A DNA stretch of 64,000 nucleotides from Pseudomonas psychrophila HA-4 (GTDB lineage: Bacteria > Pseudomonadota > Gammaproteobacteria > Pseudomonadales > Pseudomonadaceae): the NCBI RefSeq assembly GCF_000282975.1, contig NZ_ALJC01000066.1, forward strand, positions 1 to 64,000, given 5' to 3'. This document shows positions 25,864 to 35,144 of this stretch, in pieces. The position numbers were made by a program, and so were the translations under genes. Each line of letters opens with the position of its first letter. Position 1 is the stretch's first letter. The notes below the pieces were generated by a model. That model saw nothing but the letters and a program-made list of their open reading frames with translations. It did no database searches and had not been told where the DNA came from.

Positions 25864-26682
25864 ATGAGCAAAACGCGTATTGCCTTTATCGGGGCCGGTA
25901 ATATGGCTTCCAGCCTGATCGGCGGCCTGCTGGCCAAAGGTCTGGACGCTGCACAGATTCGCGCCAGCGATCCCGGCGCAGAGACTCGGGCCAAGGTAAC
26001 GGCCGAGCACGGCATTGAAGTGTTTGCTGACAACGCACAGGCCGTGCAAGACGCTGATGTGATTGTGATCGCGGTCAAGCCACAGGCCATGAAGGCTGTG
26101 TGCCAAGACCTGCGCCCGCACCTCAAACCGCATCAACTGCTGGTGTCGATTGCCGCCGGTATCACCTGCGCCAGCCTGCTGAACTGGCTAGGCAACCAGC
26201 CGTTGGTGCGTTGCATGCCTAACACCCCAGCGTTGCTGGGCAAAGGCGTGAGCGGCCTGTTTGCCACCGCCGATGTCACCGCCGAGCAGCGTCAACAGGC
26301 GGATGAACTGCTGTCGGCCGTAGGCATTGTGCTGTGGGTAGATACAGAAGCGCAGATCGACGCAGTGACCGCTGTTTCTGGCAGCGGCCCAGCGTATTTC
26401 TTCTTGCTGATCGAAGCCATGACCGCCGCAGGCGTCAAACTCGGCCTGCCGCGTGAAGTGGCCGAGCAATTGGCGCAGCACACCGCACTGGGCGCCGCCC
26501 ACATGGCCGTTGCCAGCGATGTCGACGCCGCCGAGTTGCGCCGTCGCGTCACCTCGCCTGCGGGCACCACAGAAGCTGCGATCACGTCATTCCAGGCGGA
26601 TGGTTTTGAAGCCATCGTCGAAAAAGCATTGAGTGCCGCCGCGCACCGCTCGGCCGAAATGGCCGAACAACTGGGTCAATAA
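25864..26682 (+). CDS. proC: Pyrroline-5-carboxylate reductase ProC
   Basis: ProC makes proline from pyrroline-5-carboxylate with NAD(P)H. The 272-residue protein has the Rossmann motif IAFIGAGNMASSLIGGLLAK at the N-terminus, VIVIAVKPQ near residue 75, VRCMPNTPALLGKG near 115, and the signature VSGSGPAYFFLLIEAM with TSPAGTTEAAI near the C-terminus. It is 31 bp downstream of yggS and 8 bp upstream of yggT. Confidence 0.97.
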   Translation: MSKTRIAFIGAGNMASSLIGGLLAKGLDAAQIRASDPGAETRAKVTAEHGIEVFADNAQAVQDADVIVIAVKPQAMKAVCQDLRPHLKPHQLLVSIAAGITCASLLNWLGNQPLVRCMPNTPALLGKGVSGLFATADVTAEQRQQADELLSAVGIVLWVDTEAQIDAVTAVSGSGPAYFFLLIEAMTAAGVKLGLPREVAEQLAQHTALGAAHMAVASDVDAAELRRRVTSPAGTTEAAITSFQADGFEAIVEKALSAAAHRSAEMAEQLGQ

Positions 26683-26693
26683 AGGAGCACATG

Positions 26694-27281
26694 ATGTCTG
26701 GACTTAATGGCGCTGCCATTTTCGTGATTCAAACCCTGGGTAGCCTCTACCTGCTGATCGTGCTGCTGCGCTTCATCCTGCAATTGGTACGGGCCAACTT
26801 TTACAACCCGTTGTGCCAGTTCACCGTCAAAGCCACCCAACCGCTGCTCAAGCCCCTGCGCCGCGTGATCCCGAGCCTGTTCGGGCTGGACATGTCATCG
26901 CTGGTATTGGCCATCATCGTGCAGATGGTGATCTTCGCCGTGGTGCTGACCCTCAGCTACATGTCGTTCAACATACTGGGCCTGCTGGCTTGGGCAATCA
27001 TTGGCGTGACCGCGCTGTTCTTGAAGGTGTTCTTCTTCGCCATGATCATCAGCGTGATCCTGTCGTGGGTGGCACCGGGCAGCAGCAGCCCCGGCGCTGA
27101 GCTGGTCAACCAGATCACTGAACCTGCACTGGCACCGTTCCGGCGCTTCCTGCCAAGCATGGGCGGCCTGGATATTTCGCCGATTCTGGCCTTCATGGTG
27201 ATCCAACTGATCCAAAGCTACGTGATCCCGCCTTTGGCAATGTACGTGGGCATGCCGGTCGTGTTGTTCGGCCTGATCTAA
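26694..27281 (+). CDS. yggT: YggT family membrane protein
   Basis: The 195-residue integral membrane protein has two YggT repeats (FYNPLCQFTVKATQPLLKP and SSPGAELVNQITEPALAPFR), each with a pair of hydrophobic helices. Its function is not established; family members are linked to osmotic or cell-surface phenotypes. Two ATGs stand together; AAGGAG is 3 nt before the first (26691) and 6 nt before the second (26694), favouring the second. It ends the yggS-proC-yggT set, followed by a REP pair. Confidence 0.88.
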   Translation: MSGLNGAAIFVIQTLGSLYLLIVLLRFILQLVRANFYNPLCQFTVKATQPLLKPLRRVIPSLFGLDMSSLVLAIIVQMVIFAVVLTLSYMSFNILGLLAWAIIGVTALFLKVFFFAMIISVILSWVAPGSSSPGAELVNQITEPALAPFRRFLPSMGGLDISPILAFMVIQLIQSYVIPPLAMYVGMPVVLFGLI

Positions 27282-27292
27282 CGAAAAAACCT

Positions 27293-27372
27293 GTAGGAGC
27301 AGCCGGTCGACGCTCGATTGCCTCGCGATCTTTTAAAACATCAAAAGATCGCGAGGCAAGCTCGTTCCTATA
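27293..27372. repeat. REP pair downstream of yggT
   Basis: TGCCTCGCGATCTTTT (27319-27334) and AAAAGATCGCGAGGCA (27343-27358) are exact reverse complements. They are framed by TAGGAGC on the left and GCTCGTTCCTA on the right, so this is a diverged REP pair (GCGATC variant). It separates yggT from metX. Confidence 0.8.
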
Positions 27373-27388
27373 GAGGTTTGAGCATTGC

Positions 27389-27417
27389 TTGCTGCCCTGC
27401 CCCCCGCTCATTAGACT
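27389..27417 (+). promoter_or_regulatory. Candidate sigma-70 promoter for metX
   Basis: TTGCTG (27389-27394) and TAGACT (27412-27417) are spaced by 17 bp. Transcription would start near 27424, giving a leader of only about 23 nt before the metX ATG. The spacing is optimal but both hexamers are imperfect. Confidence 0.45.
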
Positions 27418-27446
27418 TACGCCTCATTTAAATGAGAGCAGGGTCG

Positions 27447-28586
27447 ATGCCAACTGCCTTTCCCCCCGATTCCGTTGGTCTGGTTGTGCCGCAAATGGCG
27501 CACTTCAGCGAACCGCTGGCATTAGCCTGTGGCCGCTCACTGCCTGCCTATGATCTGATTTATGAAACCTACGGTCAGCTCAATGCCACAGCCAGCAACG
27601 CTGTGCTGATCTGCCATGCGCTATCCGGGCACCATCATGCTGCCGGTTTCCACAGTGCCGACGAGCGCAAGCCCGGCTGGTGGGACAGTTGCATTGGCCC
27701 CGGCAAGCCGATTGATACCACCAAGTTCTTCGTGGTCAGCCTCAACAACCTCGGTGGCTGCAACGGATCAACTGGGCCGAGCAGCCTCAACCCCGAAACC
27801 GGCCGTCCGTTTGGCGCCGATTTCCCGGTGCTGACGGTCGAGGACTGGGTACACAGCCAGGCCCGCCTAGCTGACCGTCTTGGGATCAACCAGTGGGCTG
27901 CCGTGATCGGTGGCAGTCTGGGCGGCATGCAAGCGTTGCAATGGAGCATCAGCTACCCGGATCGCCTGCGCCATTGTCTGGCCATTGCCTCGGCGCCCAA
28001 GTTGTCGGCACAAAACATCGCATTCAACGAAGTCGCCCGCCAGGCCATTCTCACCGACCCGGAGTTCCACGGCGGCTCATTCCAGGAAAAAGGCGTTATC
28101 CCCAAGCGCGGCCTGATGCTGGCGCGCATGGTCGGGCACATCACCTACCTGTCCGATGACTCCATGGGCGAGAAATTCGGCCGTGGCCTGAAGAACGAAA
28201 ACCTCAACTACGACTTCCACAGCGTGGAGTTCCAGGTTGAAAGCTACCTGCGTTATCAGGGTGAAGAGTTCTCCGGGCGTTTCGACGCCAATACCTACCT
28301 GCTGATGACCAAGGCGCTCGACTACTTCGACCCGGCAGCCAACTTCGACGATGACCTGGCCAAAACCTTTGCTGGGGCCAAGGCGCGCTTTTGCGTGATG
28401 TCGTTCACCACCGACTGGCGCTTTTCACCCGCGCGCTCGCGTGAACTGGTGGACGCGTTGATGGCTGCCAAAAAAGACGTCTGCTACCTGGAAATCGACG
28501 CTCCGCAAGGCCATGACGCCTTCCTGATCCCGATCCCGCGCTACCTGCAAGCCTTCAGCAACTACATGAACCGCATAGAACTGTGA
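27447..28586 (+). CDS. metX: Homoserine O-acyltransferase MetX
   Basis: MetX acylates homoserine at the start of methionine synthesis; in Pseudomonas the enzyme uses succinyl-CoA despite its MetX fold. The 379-residue alpha/beta hydrolase has [13 protein letters not shown] (oxyanion region), the nucleophile Ser157 in [12 protein letters not shown], and the catalytic Asp/His at the C-terminal DWRFSP and GHDAFL stretches. I use the ATG at 27447 ([11 protein letters not shown]), preceded by AGGG, rather than the ATG 15 nt upstream. metW follows after 7 bp. Confidence 0.96.
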   Translation: MPTAFPPDSVGLVVPQMAHFSEPLALACGRSLPAYDLIYETYGQLNATASNAVLICHALSGHHHAAGFHSADERKPGWWDSCIGPGKPIDTTKFFVVSLNNLGGCNGSTGPSSLNPETGRPFGADFPVLTVEDWVHSQARLADRLGINQWAAVIGGSLGGMQALQWSISYPDRLRHCLAIASAPKLSAQNIAFNEVARQAILTDPEFHGGSFQEKGVIPKRGLMLARMVGHITYLSDDSMGEKFGRGLKNENLNYDFHSVEFQVESYLRYQGEEFSGRFDANTYLLMTKALDYFDPAANFDDDLAKTFAGAKARFCVMSFTTDWRFSPARSRELVDALMAAKKDVCYLEIDAPQGHDAFLIPIPRYLQAFSNYMNRIEL

Positions 28587-28593
28587 GAACGCC

Positions 28594-29214
28594 ATGAGAG
28601 CCGACCTGGAAATCATCCAAGACTGGATCCCCGCCGGCAGCCGCGTGCTCGACCTCGGTTGTGGTGATGGCGAACTGCTGAGCTGGCTGCGCGACAACAA
28701 GCAAGTCACCGGCTACGGCCTGGAAAACGACCCGGACAATATCGCCGAGTGTGTCGCCAAAGGCATCAACGTCATCGAGCAGGACCTGGACAAGGGGCTG
28801 GGCAACTTCGCCAGCAACAGCTTCGACATCGTGGTCATGACGCAGGCGCTGCAAGCCGTGCACTATCCCGACCGGATTCTTGACGAAATGCTGCGCGTCG
28901 GGCGCCAGTGCATCATCACCTTCCCGAACTTCGGTCACTGGCGCTGCCGCTGGTATTTGGCCAGCAAGGGCCGGATGCCGGTGTCTGAGTTTCTGCCGTA
29001 CACCTGGTACAACACGCCGAACATTCACTTCTGCACCTTCGAAGACTTCGAGGCGCTGTGCAGTGAGCGCGAAGCCCGTGTGATCAATCGGCTTGCCGTG
29101 GATCAACAACACCGCCACGGGTGGGCGAGTAAGTTATGGCCTAACCTGTTAGGCGAGATAGGCATTTACCGTGTCAGCAGTCCTAGCCTACAGGATCACC
29201 AAATCGCAGTTTAA
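28594..29214 (+). CDS. metW: Methionine biosynthesis protein MetW
   Basis: The 206-residue protein is a class I SAM-methyltransferase-like domain: RVLDLGCGDGELLSWL near residue 19, GYGLENDP, VIEQDLDKGLGNF and DIVVMTQALQ. MetW works with MetX in proteobacterial methionine synthesis; it is reported to stimulate the acyltransferase rather than act as a known methyltransferase. The 7-bp spacing after metX is the usual arrangement. Confidence 0.95.
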   Translation: MRADLEIIQDWIPAGSRVLDLGCGDGELLSWLRDNKQVTGYGLENDPDNIAECVAKGINVIEQDLDKGLGNFASNSFDIVVMTQALQAVHYPDRILDEMLRVGRQCIITFPNFGHWRCRWYLASKGRMPVSEFLPYTWYNTPNIHFCTFEDFEALCSEREARVINRLAVDQQHRHGWASKLWPNLLGEIGIYRVSSPSLQDHQIAV

Positions 29215-29239
29215 ATGAGTGTGTTTAAGGAGAAAGATC

Positions 29240-29659
29240 ATGGGACGGATTGGATTACTGTTGCTCTCGATGTGCTTTACCGTTCAGGCCATGGCCGCAG
29301 GGGCAACCCAGGTGGGCGGCACAGTCGTCAATTACAACGCCTTCATGACCAACTTTCTGAGCGCTGATATCACGCAAAAATACGGCTTGCAGCGCAGCGA
29401 CCAACTGGGCGCCTTGAACATCAACCTCGCCAAGGCTGATCAAAAAATAGCCAGCACCATCAAAGGCACTTACCGCGAAAACGGTGAGAAGAAAGCTAAA
29501 CCGCTCACCTTCAAGCAGGTGATCAATGACCAGGGTTCGATAGATTACTTCGCCCAGTTCCCGGTCAAACCCGCTCAGGTCTATGTGTTTGATGTTGAAC
29601 TCAAGGTCAACGGCGAAAGCAAAAGCATCGAATTTTCCCAAGAGGTCGCTCCGCTCTAA
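29240..29659 (+). CDS. DUF4426 periplasmic protein
   Basis: The 139-residue product has a signal peptide ([20 protein letters not shown]) followed by a small beta-rich domain with [16 protein letters not shown] and [15 protein letters not shown]. This DUF4426 family is conserved at this position in pseudomonads; function unknown. AAGGAG is 7 nt before the ATG at 29240. Its stop overlaps the rdgB start (TAATGA), indicating co-translation. Confidence 0.85.
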   Translation: MGRIGLLLLSMCFTVQAMAAGATQVGGTVVNYNAFMTNFLSADITQKYGLQRSDQLGALNINLAKADQKIASTIKGTYRENGEKKAKPLTFKQVINDQGSIDYFAQFPVKPAQVYVFDVELKVNGESKSIEFSQEVAPL

Positions 29660-30255
29660 TGATTAACCTTACGCAACTGGTCCTGGCTAGCCACAACGCC
29701 GGCAAACTCAAAGAACTTCAGGCCATGCTCGGCGAGTCGGTGCAGTTGCGCTCGATTGGAGAATTCAGCAGCGTTGAGCCGGAAGAAACCGGTCTGTCGT
29801 TTGTTGAAAACGCGATTCTCAAAGCCCGCAATGCGGCGCGCATCTCGGGCTTGCCCGCACTGGCCGACGATTCGGGGCTGGCTGTGGACGTTCTCGGCGG
29901 CGCGCCGGGCATTTACTCGGCCCGTTACGCCGACGGGCAGGGCGATGCAGCGAACAACGCCAAGCTGCTCGACACCCTGAAAAACGTTTCCGAAGCCGAA
30001 CGCGGCGCGCAATTTGTGTGCGTCCTGGCGCTGGTGCGTCACGCCGATGACCCGCTGCCAATCATCTGCGAAGGCTTGTGGCACGGGCGCATCCTGCCTG
30101 CGGCCAGCGGCGAGCATGGCTTTGGTTACGACCCCTTATTCTGGGTGCCTGAGCGTAACTGCTCCAGCGCCGAACTCAGCCCGGCCGAAAAAAACCAGTT
30201 GAGCCACCGCGCCCGCGCCATGGTCTTGCTGCGTCAGCGTTTGGGCCTGAAATGA
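29659..30255 (+). CDS. rdgB: dITP/XTP pyrophosphatase RdgB
   Basis: RdgB removes non-canonical purine nucleotides (dITP, XTP) by cleaving them to monophosphate and pyrophosphate. The 198-residue Ham1-family protein has [18 protein letters not shown] at the N-terminus, the metal motif [16 protein letters not shown] near residue 70, and [12 protein letters not shown] near 153. It overlaps the DUF4426 gene by one base and hemW by four. Confidence 0.96.
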   Translation: MINLTQLVLASHNAGKLKELQAMLGESVQLRSIGEFSSVEPEETGLSFVENAILKARNAARISGLPALADDSGLAVDVLGGAPGIYSARYADGQGDAANNAKLLDTLKNVSEAERGAQFVCVLALVRHADDPLPIICEGLWHGRILPAASGEHGFGYDPLFWVPERNCSSAELSPAEKNQLSHRARAMVLLRQRLGLK

Positions 30256-31466
30256 CCCACGACACACCTCCACAGCCGCTCTATCTGGGTGCGGCTGGCT
30301 TTACTCAGCAGGCGCCGCGTGCGCCGCTGACGCAACTGCCGCCTCTGTCGTTGTACATCCACATTCCGTGGTGCGTGCGCAAATGCCCGTATTGCGACTT
30401 CAACTCGCATACCGCAAGCCCGGTGCTGCCCGAAGACGAGTACGTCGACGCGTTGCTGGCCGACCTTGATCAAGACCTGCACGCCGTCTATGACCGCGAG
30501 CTGAGCTCGATCTTCTTTGGCGGCGGCACCCCGAGCCTGTTCAGCGCCGAGGCGCTGGGTCGTCTGCTTAAAGGCGTTGAAGCGCGCATCCCGTTTGCCA
30601 GCGACATCGAAATAACCCTCGAAGCCAACCCCGGTACGTTTGAGCAAGAAAAGTTTGTGGCCTACCGCAGGCTCGGAATTAACCGCCTGTCGATTGGGAT
30701 CCAGAGCTTTCAGCAAGAAAAACTCCAAGCGCTGGGCCGTATCCACAACGGCGACGAAGCTGTGCGAGCCGCCGGTATGGCGCGCTTGGCGGGCTTTGAC
30801 AACTTCAACCTAGACTTAATGCACGGTTTACCCGATCAGTCGCTGGACGACGCCCTGAGCGATCTGCGCCAGGCCATTGCCCTCAAACCGACACACCTGT
30901 CGTGGTATCAACTAACGCTGGAACCCAACACGGTGTTCTGGAACAAGCCGCCTGATTTGCCAGAAGACGACACCTTGTGGGACATCCAGGAAGCTGGCCA
31001 AGCGTTGCTCGCCGAACATGGCTACGCCCAATACGAAGTGTCAGCCTACGCCCAGCCTGGCCGCCCGGCGCGGCACAACCTGAACTATTGGAGCTTTGGC
31101 GACTTTATCGGCATTGGCGCTGGCGCTCACGGCAAATTGAGCCATCCTGATGGCCAAATCGTCCGCACTTGGAAGACCCGTTTACCAAAGGACTACCTCA
31201 ATCCAGCTAAAAGCTTTCAAGCCGGTGAGAAAACCCTGACAGCGGAAGAGCTACCGTTTGAGTTTCTAATGAACGCCTTACGCCTTACGGACGGCGTCGA
31301 CTCATCGCTCTACCCGCAGCGTACCGGCTTGCCTCTTGAGAGTTTGAATGAGGGACGGCAGGCGGCAGAACAAAGCGGCTTATTGCAGGTCGAACCGACA
31401 CGATTGGCGGCGACCGCCCGAGGGCAGTTGTTTCTCAACGACTTGTTACAGCACTTTCTGATCTAA
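30252..31466 (+). CDS. hemW: Radical SAM heme chaperone HemW
   Basis: HemW is a radical-SAM relative of HemN that binds and delivers heme rather than oxidising coproporphyrinogen. The 404-residue protein has the cluster motif [14 protein letters not shown] (CxxxCxxC) near residue 42, [12 protein letters not shown] near 95, SIGIQSF near 158, and the C-terminal HemN-like domain with [19 protein letters not shown]. It overlaps rdgB by 4 bp; the two are neighbours in most gammaproteobacteria. Confidence 0.95.
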   Translation: MTHDTPPQPLYLGAAGFTQQAPRAPLTQLPPLSLYIHIPWCVRKCPYCDFNSHTASPVLPEDEYVDALLADLDQDLHAVYDRELSSIFFGGGTPSLFSAEALGRLLKGVEARIPFASDIEITLEANPGTFEQEKFVAYRRLGINRLSIGIQSFQQEKLQALGRIHNGDEAVRAAGMARLAGFDNFNLDLMHGLPDQSLDDALSDLRQAIALKPTHLSWYQLTLEPNTVFWNKPPDLPEDDTLWDIQEAGQALLAEHGYAQYEVSAYAQPGRPARHNLNYWSFGDFIGIGAGAHGKLSHPDGQIVRTWKTRLPKDYLNPAKSFQAGEKTLTAEELPFEFLMNALRLTDGVDSSLYPQRTGLPLESLNEGRQAAEQSGLLQVEPTRLAATARGQLFLNDLLQHFLI

Positions 31467-31475
31467 GGAACGCGA

Positions 31476-31802
31476 ATGGACTTGGTACTTGACCTGCTTG
31501 CCACGGTGTCACGTTGGAGCCGCAGCCATCTCTCCGAGATATCCCTGGCCCTGATTGGCTGCCTGCTGGTGCTGTTTGGTGCGGATTTTAAAGGGTGGGT
31601 CGAACAGCGTCTGGGCAGCATTGCCGGCGCCTTACGTGTTCCCTTGATGGCCCTGTTATGCCTAATTGGCAGCGGCGCGGCCTTGATCTACGCCACCCCG
31701 TGGGTTGAGCGCGGCCTGAGCCAATTCAACAACTACAGCCTTGCGCCGGTGTTGTTGGTGGTGCTGGTCTTGATTGGCGTAGTCGCAGACCGCCGCGGGT
31801 AG
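31476..31802 (+). CDS. DUF3392 small membrane protein
   Basis: The 108-residue protein has three hydrophobic segments (about residues 21-40, 52-72 and 85-103) and little else. The DUF3392 family is found beside hemW in pseudomonads and some vibrios; function unknown. It lies 9 bp after hemW with AAGGAA before its ATG, so it ends the rdgB-hemW transcript. A long inverted repeat follows. Confidence 0.8.
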   Translation: MDLVLDLLATVSRWSRSHLSEISLALIGCLLVLFGADFKGWVEQRLGSIAGALRVPLMALLCLIGSGAALIYATPWVERGLSQFNNYSLAPVLLVVLVLIGVVADRRG

Positions 31803-31818
31803 GCCGGATACAGGATCT

Positions 31819-31964
31819 GTAGCAGCTGCCGAGCTCCGCGAGGCTGCGTCCGATTGCGTAGCGATCGTAAATCCTTAGTGCCAGATCTAACTGAAGCATC
31901 ATGGCAGCCCATTTACGACGACTGCGTCGTCGGACGTAGCCTCGCGGAGCTCGGCAACTGCTAC
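31819..31964. repeat. 54-bp imperfect inverted repeat
   Basis: The arms 31819-31872 (beginning GTAGCAGCTGCCGAGCTCCG) and 31911-31964 (ending CGGCAACTGCTAC) are reverse complements with a few mismatches, separated by 38 bases. The core CCGAGCTCCGCGAGGCT is exact in both. It is an enlarged REP pair in the convergent gap between the DUF3392 gene and trmB. Confidence 0.85.
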
Positions 31965-32028
31965 TAGGTGTCTAGTGCGCAATACGACTGAACTGCCCCC
32001 ACAGACTTAGCGTTTATTGAAAAAACGT

Positions 32029-32751
32029 TTACGCCAACTTCTCGAACTTCAAATCCCACACGCCATGCCCAAGACGTTCGCCACGGCGTTCGAACTTGGT
32101 CACCGGGCGCTCGGTCGGGCGCGGGACGCACTGGCCGTCTTCGGCCAGGTTGCGGTAACCCGGCGCGACGTTCATCACTTCCAGCATGTACTCGGCATAC
32201 GGTTCCCAGTCGGTCGCCATGTGCAGCACGCCACCCACTTTCAGCTTAGAACGCACCAGCTCGGCAAACGATGCTTGGACGATGCGGCGCTTGTGGTGAC
32301 GGCTCTTGTGCCATGGGTCCGGGAAGAACAACAGCAGGCGGTCAAGGCTGTTGTCAGCCACGCAGCGGGTCAGGACTTCGATCGCGTCGCAGTCGTAAAC
32401 CCGTAGGTTGGTCAGGCCTTGAGTCAGGACGCCGTTAAGCAGCGCGCCCACACCCGGACGGTGAACCTCAACCCCGATGAAGTCTTGCTCAGGCGAAGCC
32501 GCCGCCATTTCCAGCAGGGAGTGACCCATGCCAAAGCCGATTTCTAGGGTGCGCGGTGCCGAACGACCAAACACCTGGTCGTAATCGACCGGCGCATCAG
32601 CCAGCGGCAGGACATACAGCGGCGTGCCTTGATCCAGACCGCGTTGCTGGCCTTCGGTCATACGCCCGGCACGCATCACAAAGCTCTTGATGCGGCGGTG
32701 CTGGCGGTCGTCGCCTTCTTCCAGGGTTGGGGTGTCGAGTGATTCAGTCAT
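32029..32751 (-). CDS. trmB: tRNA (guanine-N7-)-methyltransferase TrmB
   Basis: TrmB makes m7G46 in tRNA using SAM. The 240-residue protein has [15 protein letters not shown] near residue 70 (SAM loop), [10 protein letters not shown], and the family signature [20 protein letters not shown] near residue 138. It starts 9 bp downstream of thiG on the same strand, so it shares the thiS-thiG transcript. Confidence 0.96.
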   Translation of the reverse strand: MTESLDTPTLEEGDDRQHRRIKSFVMRAGRMTEGQQRGLDQGTPLYVLPLADAPVDYDQVFGRSAPRTLEIGFGMGHSLLEMAAASPEQDFIGVEVHRPGVGALLNGVLTQGLTNLRVYDCDAIEVLTRCVADNSLDRLLLFFPDPWHKSRHHKRRIVQASFAELVRSKLKVGGVLHMATDWEPYAEYMLEVMNVAPGYRNLAEDGQCVPRPTERPVTKFERRGERLGHGVWDLKFEKLA

Positions 32752-32760
32752 CAGTGGCTC

Positions 32761-33555
32761 TTACTTGATCAGACCATCCAGCGGCGAGGAGGCGCTGGCA
32801 TAGAGTTTTTTCGGCATGCGCCCGGCCAGATACGCCAGACGGCCCGCCACAATGGCGTGCTTCATGGCTTCGGCCATGATGATTGGATGCTGGGCGTTAG
32901 CGATGGCTGAGTTCATCAGCACCGCTTCGCAGCCCATTTCCATGGCGATGGTGGCGTCGGAGGCAGTGCCTACGCCCGCGTCCACCAGCACCGGAATTTT
33001 TGCTTCTTCAAGAATGATCCGCAGGTTGTACGGATTGCAGATACCCAGACCCGTGCCGATCAGGCCCGCCAGTGGCATCACGGCGATGCAGCCCATGGCT
33101 TCTAGCTCGCGAGCGATGATCGGGTCGTCGCTGGTGTACACCATTACGTCGAAACCGTCTTTGACCAGAATTTCAGCGGCCTTGAGGGTTTCGATCACGT
33201 TCGGGAACAGGGTTTTCTGGTCTGCCAATACTTCGAGTTTGACCAGCTTGTGGCCATCGAGCAGCTCACGGGCCAGCCGGCAGGTACGCACGGCTTCAAC
33301 CGCGTCGTAGCACCCGGCGGTGTTCGGCAGAATGGTGTAGCGATCTGGCGGCAATACGTCGAGCAGATTCGGCTCGCCGGGATTTTGACCGATGTTGGTG
33401 CGACGCACAGCGACGGTGACGATTTCAGCGCCCGAGGCTTCGATGGCCAGGCGGGTTTCTTCCAGGTCACGGTATTTGCCGGTGCCTACCAGCAAACGCG
33501 ACTGGTACGTGCGGCCGGCCAACACGAAAGGCTTGTCACTGCGAACATTGCTCAT
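32761..33555 (-). CDS. thiG: Thiazole synthase ThiG
   Basis: ThiG builds the thiazole phosphate moiety of thiamine from deoxyxylulose 5-phosphate, dehydroglycine and ThiS thiocarboxylate. The 264-residue TIM barrel shows [15 protein letters not shown] near residue 21, the Schiff-base lysine region [17 protein letters not shown] near 105, and [20 protein letters not shown] with [12 protein letters not shown] near 190. It lies 57 bp after thiS. Confidence 0.97.
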   Translation of the reverse strand: MSNVRSDKPFVLAGRTYQSRLLVGTGKYRDLEETRLAIEASGAEIVTVAVRRTNIGQNPGEPNLLDVLPPDRYTILPNTAGCYDAVEAVRTCRLARELLDGHKLVKLEVLADQKTLFPNVIETLKAAEILVKDGFDVMVYTSDDPIIARELEAMGCIAVMPLAGLIGTGLGICNPYNLRIILEEAKIPVLVDAGVGTASDATIAMEMGCEAVLMNSAIANAQHPIIMAEAMKHAIVAGRLAYLAGRMPKKLYASASSPLDGLIK

Positions 33556-33612
33556 CGGGAATCCTCTTCAAATTGTGTGCACTGTGGACAGGTGTGAAGC
33601 GCAACCAGGTGA

Positions 33613-33813
33613 CTAGCCGCCACCGATGGCATGAACCACCTCGACCTGATCGCCTTCTTTGAGGACTACGTCGGCGTGCTGGCTGCGCGGCACGATGTCC
33701 AGGTTAAGCTCGACGGCGACCCGACGGCCCGTCAGTTCCTGGATGGCCAACAAACCAGCGACGGTCTCGCCGTCCGGCAGTTCAAAGGATTCACCGTTCA
33801 ATTGAATGTGCAT
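33613..33813 (-). CDS. thiS: Sulfur carrier protein ThiS
   Basis: ThiS is the ubiquitin-fold sulfur carrier for thiazole synthesis. The 66-residue product is MHIQLNGESFELPDGETVAG... and ends AIGGG, providing the C-terminal Gly-Gly that is adenylated and thiocarboxylated. The in-frame ATGs at 33828 and 33831 give a slightly longer protein; I prefer 33813 because it gives the usual family length, although no start has a strong ribosome site. Confidence 0.9.
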   Translation of the reverse strand: MHIQLNGESFELPDGETVAGLLAIQELTGRRVAVELNLDIVPRSQHADVVLKEGDQVEVVHAIGGG

Positions 33814-33893
33814 GCTCGACGCTGCCATCATTTTTAGGGGTCAGCATTCTAGCCCGATCAGTCAGGGCGACCCAAGCCATTCGTCCTACCGTC

Positions 33894-34265
33894 TTAACTT
33901 ACGCGCCAAGCGGCTAGGCCTAGGCACAACCAACCGGCCAAGAATCCCAGCCCGCCGATAGGGGTAATCATCCCCAGCTTACTGATGCCGGTCAGGGTCA
34001 GTACGTACAGGCTGCCAGAAAACAGCACAATACCCAGCGCGAAACACATCCCCGCCCACATCACCAAACGGCTTTGCAATTGGCTCGCCAGCAGCGCCAC
34101 GCCGAACAGGGCCAAGGCGTGGACCAATTGATAGGTCACCCCTGTATGAAAAATAGCCAGATACTGCTCGCTCAAGCGGTCTTTAAGACCATGGGCAGCG
34201 AAGGCGCCCAGCGCAACACCGGTAAAGCCAAAGAAGGCGGCTAACATCAGGAAAACACGCAACAT
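33894..34265 (-). CDS. DUF423 membrane protein
   Basis: The 123-residue product has four hydrophobic helices and the DUF423 signatures AAFFGFTGVALGAFAAHGLK near the N-terminus and ITPIGGLGFLAGWL near the C-terminus. Function unknown. It is divergent from mtgA and upstream of thiS on the same strand, an arrangement common in pseudomonads. Confidence 0.88.
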   Translation of the reverse strand: MLRVFLMLAAFFGFTGVALGAFAAHGLKDRLSEQYLAIFHTGVTYQLVHALALFGVALLASQLQSRLVMWAGMCFALGIVLFSGSLYVLTLTGISKLGMITPIGGLGFLAGWLCLGLAAWRVS

Positions 34266-34305
34266 GGTTCACTCCCTTCAGGGTCATGGAATAGCGCAGG
34301 GTCTG

Positions 34306-34311
34306 TATAAT
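34306..34311 (+). promoter_or_regulatory. Candidate -10 box for mtgA
   Basis: A perfect TATAAT lies at 34306-34311, 31 bp before the mtgA ATG. No good -35 is found at the expected spacing. The position agrees with translation starting at 34343 rather than at the in-frame ATG at 34310, which would overlap the -10. Confidence 0.4.
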
Positions 34312-34342
34312 GGCCCGCTCAACGGGTTCGGCCAAGCCATCT

Positions 34343-35065
34343 ATGCTGCGTAATCTTCTACATCGCGTCCTTAAAGCCCTGCTGTGGTTTGCAGCCGGCA
34401 GTGCGTTGCTGGTGCTGATTTTCCGCTGGGTGCCGCCACCGGGCACCGCGCTGATGGTCGAACGCAAGATTGAATCGTGGGTCGATGGCCAGCCCATCGA
34501 CCTGCAACGCAGCTGGCGACCTTGGGACGAAATCTCCAATGAATTGAAAGTCGCAGTGATTGCCGGCGAGGATCAAAAATTCGCCGAACACTGGGGCTTT
34601 GATTTCAGTGCGATCAGGGCCGCCTTCGCACACAACGAGCAAGGAGGCACGTTGCGTGGTGCCAGTACGCTGAGCCAGCAAGTGTCGAAGAACCTGTTTT
34701 TGTGGTCGGGCCGCAGTTGGCTGCGAAAAGGGCTCGAAGCCTGGTTTACCGGGCTGATTGAAGTGTTGTGGCCCAAGCAGCGAATCCTTGAGGTGTACCT
34801 CAACAGTGCGGAATGGGATGACGGGGTGTTTGGCGCGCAGGCGGCGGCGCAGCATCACTTTGGCGTAGATGCCAAAAACCTTTCGCGCCAGCAAGCCAGT
34901 CAGTTGGCCGCTGTGCTGCCTAACCCGCGTAACTGGAGTGCTAGCCGTCCGAGCCCTTATGTGGCAAGCCGCGCGGCATGGATTCGCCAGCAAATGCGTC
35001 AATTGGGTGGGGATAGCTATCTCGACACACTGAATAATTCGCGAAAAGCGCCTTGGGCGGAGTAA
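34343..35065 (+). CDS. mtgA: Monofunctional biosynthetic peptidoglycan transglycosylase MtgA
   Basis: MtgA polymerises lipid II into glycan strands. The 240-residue protein has an N-terminal membrane helix (about residues 8-28) and a GT51 domain: AGEDQKFAEHWGFDFSAIRA with the catalytic Glu near residue 74, RGASTLSQQVSKNLFLWSGR near 106, and RILEVYLNSAEW near 145. The start is the ATG at 34343 (MLRNLLHRVLKA). It is monocistronic and followed by a strong bidirectional terminator. Confidence 0.94.
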   Translation: MLRNLLHRVLKALLWFAAGSALLVLIFRWVPPPGTALMVERKIESWVDGQPIDLQRSWRPWDEISNELKVAVIAGEDQKFAEHWGFDFSAIRAAFAHNEQGGTLRGASTLSQQVSKNLFLWSGRSWLRKGLEAWFTGLIEVLWPKQRILEVYLNSAEWDDGVFGAQAAAQHHFGVDAKNLSRQQASQLAAVLPNPRNWSASRPSPYVASRAAWIRQQMRQLGGDSYLDTLNNSRKAPWAE

Positions 35066-35100
35066 CCCGACTGCTCCTACAAGGTATTTACCGCACAAAC

Positions 35101-35133
35101 AAAAACGCCCCGATCAGATCGGGGCGTTTTTTT
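35101..35133. terminator. Bidirectional Rho-independent terminator mtgA/rpoH
   Basis: The arms CGCCCCGATC and GATCGGGGCG form a GC-rich stem around a short loop. It is preceded by AAAAA and followed by TTTTTTT, so it can end mtgA on the plus strand and rpoH on the minus strand. It lies 11 bp before the rpoH stop codon. Confidence 0.92.
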
Positions 35134-35144
35134 GTCGGGCCGGG

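Noticed and set aside
33543..33620. TPP riboswitch before thiG
   Set aside because: The thiS-thiG spacer is 57 bp and lacks the THI-box blocks; TPP riboswitches are normally found before thiC in this group.
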